A stretch of DNA of 64,000 bases, from NCBI RefSeq assembly GCF_000350225.1, contig NW_005179003.1:94255-158254 (forward strand). The letters are read 5' to 3'. The DNA is from Chondrus crispus. Its lineage: Eukaryota; Rhodophyta; Florideophyceae; Gigartinales; Gigartinaceae. Below the pieces are notes generated by a model that saw only the letters and a list, made by a program, of their open reading frames with translations, searched no databases and was not told where the DNA came from. The position numbers and the translations under genes are program-made. Shown here piece after piece: positions 11,917-20,045 of this stretch; within the stretch, counting starts at the first letter, position 1, and every line of letters starts with the position of its first letter.

Positions 11917-11918
11917 TA

Positions 11919-14234
11919 AAGGGGGGTGCCCCTAAAATGGAACGATTTTGAATATTTAAAATAGAAATACCAAGGAATGATCGGTTTTGATTCAATCAAA
12001 AGCTTTCAAAACGCCGAAACTACTGTGCATTTATCTACAAGTGGAATCGCGTCCTGTTTTCTCAACGTGGCGCATTTATTGAATCGCAACACGTACGATT
12101 ACAGCCTCAAGAATGAGGCAAATCGGTCGTGATGTGGAACAAATTTAGGAACAGCAATGCACAAAACATTTACTTCAAATATCTATCAGAGCATGAATCT
12201 GTAGCTGACCATGCCGCTGGTCAGTTGCACCTCAGGGACGCAAGCGCAGACGCAGCATCCCTTCTATCAGCTGCTTTCTTCGCAGCAAGAGCACGACGTA
12301 TGCGCAAAGGTCGAGGCACGACAAACGGTTCGCCGTAAAGTGAGGCGCGACGGCATGCGTTAGCAAGTTCGGGATCATGCCGAGCTTGCTTTCGCATAGC
12401 CGCTTCAAACGCTCTCTTCGCGTTCGCTTCCGCCTTCTTCCGCTGCGTATCCTCAAACTTAACGCGCTTCTCGCGCTCCTCTCCCTCAAACATCCGCATG
12501 GCGGCGTCACTTGTCAACGTCAGACCTTTTGAGGTGTCCAAAAACCCTCTCTTCCACACCACTGGTTGTATACCGATATAGTTCCGGCAGGCAATACGCT
12601 TCTGTTCTAGTAAATGTAGCATTTCGTCTACAGAAAGCATTTTCCCTTTGCAGCGTCCATCCGGTTTTGGGGAGTACAGTAGTTTAGCAAGATTGATGGG
12701 CCACAATCCAGCTCTCTCAAACCCAGCAGTAATATTTGCGGGCGTGAAAGAATTTTCGTAAGCGTGGCGCAGGATATTGCAAAAATCGAATACATCATAG
12801 GGCTCTGTTTGTTGGACGAGAGATATCTGCTTGATGCAGGCGGCAATATTATGCTTGAATGGAGCAAAAACTGTCAGATCTAGTGGCTGTGTCTTCCCAC
12901 TCGTGTGTGAAGGTAGACAATAGGCAACCACATTCCCATTTCGTAAAATCGTCAAAGCTTTAAGGCTCATGTGGCTGCGGTAACCGTCATACAAGAGCAA
13001 AACTTTTCGTCCTTGCCTGGTAAGGTGAGAAATGTTTTGCACGAACATCTCTGCCCACCGCGCGAAATTAGATTTATCTACGTCTGCCAATTCTTCTCTT
13101 GTAGTGACCAACGCGTTCGGGGGAAGGCAATCTGCGACTGACTGCTTGAGAAGTCCTTCATTACTCTCAATCACTCCATGCAGAATCCTGGTACCTTTAA
13201 AAATAAACAATGGTCTTCTGGTTACCCCAGATGCGAAAATGACGGGCATGATCGTTACTCTTGAAACGTTCTTGAACGTTGGAATGCGAACCTCGTGCAT
13301 GCTTTCTCTAGGGGAAAACGTTCGAAACGAGGTAATGCCCAGTGCCTCTTTGTCGGCGGTGGCTCCAGTCTCGTCCAGGTTTGCTAAGCGACAAGGGTCT
13401 ATATTGTGGTTTTTAATGAGCTGCTCCACCGCTGCAATGTGCGCTGTCAGCGTTTCTGCATTGATAGCATTGAACCGGATGCCTTCTTGCCGCAGGGCGC
13501 GTGCAAACGCGATGGGTTTGTGGTGACGTTTTTTGAATGACCTCACAAACTTTTCTCCAGGTCGGTTGTGTTTGACGGGGAGTTTTTGTTGACGCTCCGG
13601 GTCCATGTTACCGACGAGAATTTCAACTGCATCTTTAATAGTGTGGTGGCCCACCGGGTAGCCATGGCTTGCGTACGTCTTAATCAATTCAATTATTGTG
13701 TCTTCCTCTTCAGCGGTGAGGGTCCCACGATGATGCAGGGCTGCTCGTCGGGGTTGTCGTCAATTTTCTTGTAACGACGATGAAATGTGGATAAAGGTAG
13801 CTTAGCCATTCGCGCCGCACTGCGCATTGTAGCACCTTCTTTCACGGCGTCGACGGCCATGTTGAAATGAGCACGAGCCCGCACAAAATTGCGACGTATT
13901 CTCCGTTTCGAAATCGCCATGCTTCGAAGAGTCTTGAGAGGCTCTGGTTGCTGTGCCAACAGATACGGTCGCAGCCGAGTGAGAATCGCAGGGAAGATAT
14001 ACTGTATTCTACGGTGTCATCACGAAATGGCGCCTTTTTTTGGGTGTGGCGGGGACTGAGGATGGTGGTGTTTCGGTATGCATTTACGTCGCGGGGAAAT
14101 GGGACTGTAATACCTGACTTTGCTTGCGTTTGGTGGGCACTTGGGCTGTTGTTCCTAATTATTGAATACTTTTCGTGGGTTTCTCATCGTTCCGCAGTTA
14201 GGAAGGGTGTTCCACTTAAGGGGCACCCCCCCTT
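11919..14234 (-). mobile_element. pogo/CENP-B-like DNA transposon 1
   Basis: A 2.3-kb Tc1/mariner-superfamily element. The left end reads AAAGGGGGGTGCCCC (less one A/G ambiguity) followed by T-AAATGGAAC. The right end, reverse-complemented, reads AAAGGGGGGGTGCCCC followed by TTAAGTGGAAC. The terminal inverted repeats are therefore about 25 bp with a few mismatches. Both ends are flanked by TA (11917-11918 and 14235-14236), the target duplication of this superfamily. A single transposase gene lies on the minus strand. The ends are well preserved but the transposase carries a frameshift. Confidence 0.9.
12221..13959 (-). pseudogene. pogo-like transposase (HTH + DDE_1), one frameshift
   Basis: A transposase of the pogo/jerky (CENP-B-related) type, which cuts and pastes the element at TA sites. 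The N-terminal frame (13693-13959) has a helix-turn-helix (psq-like) segment, with SAARMAKLPLSTFHRRY around residues 47-63. The main frame (12221-13687) holds the second DNA-binding half and the DDE_1 core. The three catalytic acidic residues sit in LANLDETG, LLLYDGYRSH and TQPLDLTVFAPFK. The two frames are joined by a frameshift around 13725-13745, where the sequence continues as TAEEEDTIIELIKTY in the other frame. The C-terminal tail is basic and helical. An intron is a less likely explanation than decay. Confidence 0.88.
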
Positions 14235-14238
14235 TACA

Positions 14239-14275
14239 TTGACAGGGAATGTGATTGAATCACATTCCCTGTCAA
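14239..14275. repeat. perfect 18-bp palindrome
   Basis: Arms TTGACAGGGAATGTGATT and AATCACATTCCCTGTCAA are exact reverse complements separated by a single G. The palindrome starts three bases after the TA duplication of pogo-1 and about 230 bp before the start of the Roco gene. It could be a cruciform, a dimer-binding site or a remnant of another element. Confidence 0.85.
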
Positions 14276-14506
14276 TTCCATACAGCGTGTGACCAATCAC
14301 ATTCTCATGCTGCACAAGATCTCGCAAATTCCATCAACAACCCACGTCCAATTCACTGAGTCCACCGACATAAACATGCAATCCTCTGAAAAGGCGCACT
14401 ATGCCTCCCACCTTTCACCTACGCTCCTCTGCCTCCCCCACCCATCTCGCTGCAATTCGCCCCGCAGTCGAAACCCTGCATCGACTGACACAACGCTCTG
14501 CCCAAC

Positions 14507-17500
14507 ATGAGCGAATCCCAAACTACCAAGCAACAAACAACCTCGTTGTTAGAGAACCTTTCATGTTCATCATTTCTGCGAACGGTGTGTTGTTCAAAAG
14601 ACCGCTCGACCAAGTATGGATCCGACGTTCTCAAGGCTGCGCGATGTTATGAAGTAGCCACATGCAACGCTGATTCCAATTTCATCCTTCTTCTTGCACA
14701 GATTCTCCGGGATGGCCCTGAAGGGCTTGACCACAATATCCAAGATTCTATCAAATTACACAACCATGCCATCCACCTTGGCAACTCGGAGGCTATGGTA
14801 CTCATGGGCATTTTCTATTTTCTTGGTGCAGATGGGATACCGGCGAATGAGGCCACGGCATACCAGCTCTTTCTACAAGCAGCCCATCTCGAACACGTGG
14901 GAGCCATGTCCTGGTTGGGTGCATTTCTAGAAGTCCAGTCGACGAGAGAACCCTCAGACGTTCCGCAAGTTTGTAAAGTTGATGCGTCTGTTGCAGATTC
15001 CTCTCAACATACTTTTCTCTTTACTGCTGCAATATGGTACCGAAAGGCTGCAGATAAAGGCCATTCCCGCTCCATGCTTAAGCTTGGACGCTTGCTTGAA
15101 AAAGGCAGTGAAAGAATTGAGCGCAATGTACCAGAAGCCATCGCGCTTTTCGAAAGAGCTGCTGATTTAGGAAACTTACAAGCAACGATGAAAGCCGCGC
15201 AATTGTATTATCAGGGTTCAGAAGGGCTGCCTCGAGATCTCGCAAAAGCTTTCCCTCTCTTCTTAGCAGCGGCGGAAAGCGGTGAAACAGGCGCAATATG
15301 CTACTTGGGTGATTGTTTGGAATATGATGAAGAGTTCGCAGTAGTTGACGCATGCCAGCTGGCGGCCGATGCAGAAAATTCTTTCGCGAAATACATACTC
15401 GAAGTCATGCTTCAAAAAGGTGAGCGTGTCAAGAAGCTACATTCCATGGCTGCTGTGGGACTATTTCGAAAAGCAGCGGACCGTGGCCATGGCAGGGCGA
15501 TGGGTAGGCTTGGTATATCGCTTTATTATGGCAATGGGACACAGAGAGATATTGCCAATGCCATTGAGTGGTTCGGTAAAGCGGAGCGCGCAGCGCCCTT
15601 TGATTTCCTGATCAAAGCAGCGTTGGCGAAAGCTTTACTTGCAGAGGAGTCTGGGTCCTTCAAAGATCCCATCCGAGCTATAAGGTTGTTAGAAGAGGCC
15701 GTGCAATTGTATCCAGACTACTGCTATGGCCTTCATCTTCTAGCGGTGCAATATTGTTTGCAGACTGAAGGTTTAACGACAAGCAAGAAGAGAATTGCAG
15801 AGTTGTTCTCTCAAGCATCCAGTTCATCTCATACGGTAAGACGTGATCGCTTCCCGCTGACTGCGACGGTCATCAAGGCTGGAGAGTATTATCCCGCCGT
15901 GGTCGAAAATGTGTTTCGCAAGAGTTTTGTAAAGCCAAGGATGTGCCTGTTACTTGTTCTAGGCGGGGCTGCGCGCGGTAAAACGTCTACCGTAAGAAGC
16001 CTTCGAGGGTTGCCTTTCGTGAAGGCTCATGTTGCAACCGAAATGGCTGCTTTGAACAAGTTTATCGTTGAACCTGGTATCCGCGGATTGCCAGAGGAGG
16101 TGCTAAATGAGTATGACTTCAACGAAAATTCTCTTCGTGCGAACGTGTCTCGGCTCGAAACACCTTCTACATCGGCATTTAATATGCAAACGGCGAATGG
16201 GATAACGGAAGATCTTTTTGAAGCAGTCTCAGATGCGTTCGCTCCGCGGCAGCCTTGCCCAAATCAAAGCATTTTCGAGACTAAAGATAGAAAACATGCT
16301 GATGTCATTGAGTTAATGAGAGATTCACTCACATTGCCTGACTTTCCATCTGGATTCCGAAAAAGTGTTGCACAGGTTTGGGATATGGGGGGGCAGTCGA
16401 AGTATGAGATGGCACACTCCCTGGTAATTGCCCGCGGAAGTATTCTCGTCTTCGTTACAGATTTGAAGAGGGTAGCTGATGAAAGGACAAGAATAAGCGA
16501 GGTGGCGGTGCTTTGTTATTGGATGCAGTTGGCCCACTTTCTTGTATGTGATGAGGCTGAGGTGCGAGTGATCATTGTGGGGACACGAAAATCGCAATGT
16601 GACGAAGTCGCAACACTGCGAATATTGAAGAAAAGCCTTGGAACGCAACTTTCTCCGAAGGTGTACAATTCGTGGATCAGGACGAGAAAAGGGTGTCGTG
16701 AGGATTTTTCAAAGTTTATTGTGATTGAGAACAGTAGGACACTGCAGGGTCCTAAAGAAAGTGGACTAGAGGAGCTGGAGCGTTCTGTGGCAGTTTTGGC
16801 AGACGAAATAGTTGCTAGAAGAGGTAATGTTCCGGTGCGGTGGCTTGCATTAGTGGACAAACTTGAACGAGAAAATGCAAGACTCGGATACTTACTGTTT
16901 CAGAGGGATTTCGTTCTACAGGTGAGCGTAGAATTCCCAGGATTTGCGAAGGATAATGAGGAAAGAGAGAATGATGTGGTGTGCGCTCTGCGGTGTTTTG
17001 CTTCGATGGGAAGACTGACGTTTTTGAAGCTGGACGAGACGGAGTGGTACGTTTTCGTGGATGTTGGAAGGATCGCCGGTTTACTGGGGAAGCTAACAAT
17101 GCCAGAAGACCGACTGCAAGATCAGTTGAGCTCTGAAGATATCGAGAGTCTAGCTGAAGGGCAGATATCTCAGAGCGGATTGTTTTGCCTGTGGAATGCA
17201 CATTCTGAAGAAGAAAATCAACTCATGCTGAAAATCCTGTGTCGTTTTGATTTGCTGGTATTATTGAAGGGGACGGAAGAGTCTATTTGGGAAGGGAACG
17301 CCATGATTGGTATACCAGCTTTGATGAGAAGTGGATGGGATGATTTCAAATGGGGCAGTACGCCCGGCGAGAAGGACCTAGAGGTGGTAACAGAATTCGA
17401 AGAAGCAATTCCAAACAGTCTTCTTGGCTTCCTTATTGCTCACGTTTATCACATGCAGGCAGCAGGGAGAGACCCCTATAGTCGCATCGGGGGTGAGGCG

Positions 17501-18619
17501 TGCAAGTTTCGAGCAGATGCTCTTCTGATACGGTTGCGAGATGGGAGCAGGGCGTTCATGTGTCTGAACGGGAATGAGCGCAAAATTGTGTGGAAATTCC
17601 GAGGAATGAATCCAGAGCGTTTAGCGGCGGACTTCATAGGCAGCCTAGATGGGGGCACGGACAACTCTTCAAGGATAATGAACGTCAATCATAGGCACGT
17701 TATTTTTTTAGATTGTAGTGTTTCGCGGGAGGGTTGCGGTGCATTCCGGAGTGTTGAAATCGAGCTGTCACGAGAATGGCTTTTGGAAAGAAACGGAAAG
17801 AGGGGTGTTTTTGACTCTGAGCTGCTGAAACGACTGGCACAAATAATGGGAAGATATCAAGAGTCCCTACCGGTAGAAGGCCTATGCTGCCGATCCTGCT
17901 TTAGACCGTGGACGATCTCAGATGTGGAGCATTCTTTGGGGCTGACCCAGACTTGCCATCCAGGAGGGGTCAGTCCCCTGCAAAGGGTAATGCCTCCGAA
18001 CCATTACGACGTGTTCATTAGCCATGCCGGCCCGGACAAAATGGCCATGGCAAACCCCCTTTACCAAAGTTTGACACGACACAATGTGAATGTCTTTTTG
18101 GATTTCGAAGGATTACAGATTCTAGACAGCACCGCGTCCGAAGAAATGAACCGGGCAATGAATGAAGCTCGCATTGGTGTATTCATCCTTTCGCCAGAGT
18201 TTGCAGCGCGGGAATGGACGATGCGGGAACTTCGATGCTTTCTCGATCGGGACGAAACGTGCAGGCTCGAAAAGCGCAGTAGACCGGTACTACTGCCAAT
18301 CTTTCATCGACTGAGTCTGACTGAGTGTTCAAGGTGCGATGAGCTTGTCTACAATGAGAACAGCGAGCACTATGAACTTTTGCAGGCGGAACGCTTTTAT
18401 GAACAGTCTCGGCAGGACATTTGCACAACGGAGGGTGCAATCGCAGCTCTGAAAGGGTTGAGGAGACATGCAGGAGTAGTAAAGCAGAGGTTGGGAGGCG
18501 GAGACTATCTATCCAGCGCTGAGCTCGTGGAAACCGCAGCAGAAAGGATCTTGGGATACACTCTGAAATACAGAGGCCTGGCTGAGGATATGAAATTGGG
18601 ATGTGCACAGCACGAGTGA
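14507..18619 (+). CDS. Sel1-repeat Roc-COR-TIR protein (Roco family)
   Basis: Intact single-exon gene of 1370 residues. Residues about 58-445 are Sel1-like helical repeats (AxxWYRKAADKGHSRSMLKLG type), a protein-binding scaffold. Residues about 480-760 form a Roc GTPase domain. It has P-loop GGAARGKTS (486-494), a WDMGGQ switch box (D626 to Q630) and GTRKSQCD (692-699) in the place of the base-recognition loop. A COR-like dimerisation domain starts near VPVRWLALVDKL (about 775) and runs to about 940. A cysteine-containing linker follows. The C-terminal TIR domain (1165-1310) begins YDVFISHAGPDK and has SPEF..REWTMREL with Glu1241 where NAD-cleaving TIR domains keep their catalytic glutamate. 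There is no signal peptide or membrane segment, so it is probably cytoplasmic. By analogy it may be a signalling or innate-immune receptor; that role is inferred. The first ATG of the frame is used. Confidence 0.93.
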   Translation: MSESQTTKQQTTSLLENLSCSSFLRTVCCSKDRSTKYGSDVLKAARCYEVATCNADSNFILLLAQILRDGPEGLDHNIQDSIKLHNHAIHLGNSEAMVLMGIFYFLGADGIPANEATAYQLFLQAAHLEHVGAMSWLGAFLEVQSTREPSDVPQVCKVDASVADSSQHTFLFTAAIWYRKAADKGHSRSMLKLGRLLEKGSERIERNVPEAIALFERAADLGNLQATMKAAQLYYQGSEGLPRDLAKAFPLFLAAAESGETGAICYLGDCLEYDEEFAVVDACQLAADAENSFAKYILEVMLQKGERVKKLHSMAAVGLFRKAADRGHGRAMGRLGISLYYGNGTQRDIANAIEWFGKAERAAPFDFLIKAALAKALLAEESGSFKDPIRAIRLLEEAVQLYPDYCYGLHLLAVQYCLQTEGLTTSKKRIAELFSQASSSSHTVRRDRFPLTATVIKAGEYYPAVVENVFRKSFVKPRMCLLLVLGGAARGKTSTVRSLRGLPFVKAHVATEMAALNKFIVEPGIRGLPEEVLNEYDFNENSLRANVSRLETPSTSAFNMQTANGITEDLFEAVSDAFAPRQPCPNQSIFETKDRKHADVIELMRDSLTLPDFPSGFRKSVAQVWDMGGQSKYEMAHSLVIARGSILVFVTDLKRVADERTRISEVAVLCYWMQLAHFLVCDEAEVRVIIVGTRKSQCDEVATLRILKKSLGTQLSPKVYNSWIRTRKGCREDFSKFIVIENSRTLQGPKESGLEELERSVAVLADEIVARRGNVPVRWLALVDKLERENARLGYLLFQRDFVLQVSVEFPGFAKDNEERENDVVCALRCFASMGRLTFLKLDETEWYVFVDVGRIAGLLGKLTMPEDRLQDQLSSEDIESLAEGQISQSGLFCLWNAHSEEENQLMLKILCRFDLLVLLKGTEESIWEGNAMIGIPALMRSGWDDFKWGSTPGEKDLEVVTEFEEAIPNSLLGFLIAHVYHMQAAGRDPYSRIGGEACKFRADALLIRLRDGSRAFMCLNGNERKIVWKFRGMNPERLAADFIGSLDGGTDNSSRIMNVNHRHVIFLDCSVSREGCGAFRSVEIELSREWLLERNGKRGVFDSELLKRLAQIMGRYQESLPVEGLCCRSCFRPWTISDVEHSLGLTQTCHPGGVSPLQRVMPPNHYDVFISHAGPDKMAMANPLYQSLTRHNVNVFLDFEGLQILDSTASEEMNRAMNEARIGVFILSPEFAAREWTMRELRCFLDRDETCRLEKRSRPVLLPIFHRLSLTECSRCDELVYNENSEHYELLQAERFYEQSRQDICTTEGAIAALKGLRRHAGVVKQRLGGGDYLSSAELVETAAERILGYTLKYRGLAEDMKLGCAQHE

Positions 18620-18932
18620 ATTGTGACACGCAAAAGCAGGCTGTAACTGTAACTGTGAGGATAAGCTGCCTCCATGAAAGAGCGATAAGAAAAACATGTT
18701 TTGGGTTTTCGGGTGTGCAGAATCTGGTGGGAGAGTGCCTGGAAGTGAAAGTCATAGATAGTTTGAGGTAGTGTCGTAAGAATGCAAAAGGTCCCTGCTG
18801 TGCCTTGCACGCTGGGTCCCGTTTCATGATCGAGTTGGTACATAACTTGGTGTGCACAAGCTTTAGGAACAGTTTGATGAACCGAGTAATTAGATTTTCA
18901 ATCACGTTGTACAGTTTCAGATCCCTTCAGAC

Positions 18933-18938
18933 AATAAA
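18933..18938 (+). terminator. AATAAA polyadenylation signal
   Basis: AATAAA about 315 bp after the Roco stop codon, in an A/T-richer context and with no other plus-strand gene upstream of it. It probably ends that transcript. Confidence 0.45.
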
Positions 18939-18939
18939 A

Positions 18940-19844
18940 CACCATCCTGCTTTACCACCACACGGTCCTCGCCTCTAGTTCTCTCGCTCTCATTAATGCC
19001 TCGTCTTCATTGTCAACTTTCTCATGCTGGCCTACTCACGCACATGGCAGTATGCATGTGGAAAGTGTAAGAAGGTTTTTGTCAGCATGATGTAGTAGAG
19101 CGCTTTACGCCAATTCCGCAGATAACAGAAACCCGAGAGCTACTTCCACAGGTCTCCCCCTAAAAGGGTGGGAGAGGGAAGAGGGTGAAATCGGATGCAC
19201 TACCGAAGCGCATCAAGGGGCTAGTCGTTTCCCCACCCGATCGAGAAGTCATCCCCAGTCGACGGTTTCGTTCCCCGGAAGGGCGCGCGCGTTAAGACGT
19301 GAAACGTTCAGACTTGGAGTCGTCGAGGAGCATCGCCAACAAATATCGGTCTTCATCCCTTTCTTTGCGTCCGCCGGACACGTCGTAACTCTGCGCAATT
19401 CTGTATATGTTTCTCCTCGTTTCGTTTCGAATAATCATCTGGACAGGTCAACCAGATCCAAATATTGACCTTTCGCTTCTTTACATCAGCAACTTTGCAT
19501 GCTTCTGGCAGAACATCCGACACGCTGTCCCAGCAGCGTTCCGGTTCGAGCACACAAATATAACAGTCGGCTCAAAGCAGCAATTGTATCTGAAACCCGT
19601 CATCAATCTATCAATGGCATTGAGAGGCATTTACCAAACATTGAAGCTCATAGGGCGCATGGAAGAACATTGAAAAGATGGACCCTCCGGCTACAATACA
19701 GACATGATCATTATCCATGCGGCACTGCGGGAAGAATACAAACTCCCTTCTTTTCTGCATGAGAGCTAAATATGTATCTTTCTCATCCCTCTTAATCACT
19801 CTAAATGCCCATGCTGAGCATGCAACAGAAAACTTCTCCATGAT
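18940..19844. other. intergenic, no gene seen
   Basis: About 900 bp without a supportable gene. It holds a purine-rich patch near 19155-19190. The open frames on either strand are below 90 codons and lack coding character. Confidence 0.4.
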
Positions 19845-20045
19845 TTAACATCTCTTCCAGAACTGCTGCTCGCAGGAATCGCTTGAAACGTTGAACACAT
19901 TTCCACAGTCGTCACAATAGATTTTGATGTCACGAATGTCCAGTACCCGATGACTGCAGGCATCTTTGTACGTACACGCCATGACACAGGAGCTTGCGAA
20001 AAGAACGAGGAAAAGCACCACTAAGGACTGAGACCTCGTAGCCAT
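19845..20045 (-). CDS. small secreted cysteine-rich peptide
   Basis: A 66-residue frame. Residues 1-23 form a clear signal peptide: a basic start MATRSQ, a hydrophobic core LVVLFLVLFASSCV, and a small-residue cleavage site after VMA. The predicted mature peptide is about 43 residues with six cysteines, spaced C-X5-C-X13-C-X2-C-X10-C-X7-C, and ends on the last cysteine. Six evenly used cysteines and secretion suggest three disulfides, as in defensin-like or other apoplastic peptides, but I do not recognise a named family. It stands alone in a gene-poor stretch. The function is unknown and could be defence, signalling or adhesion. Confidence 0.6.
   Translation of the reverse strand: MATRSQSLVVLFLVLFASSCVMACTYKDACSHRVLDIRDIKIYCDDCGNVFNVSSDSCEQQFWKRC

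Noticed and set aside
18183-18905. 240-codon open frame on the minus strand across the end of the Roco gene
   Set aside because: It is antisense to the conserved TIR domain and has no recognisable domain. The plus strand explains the sequence.
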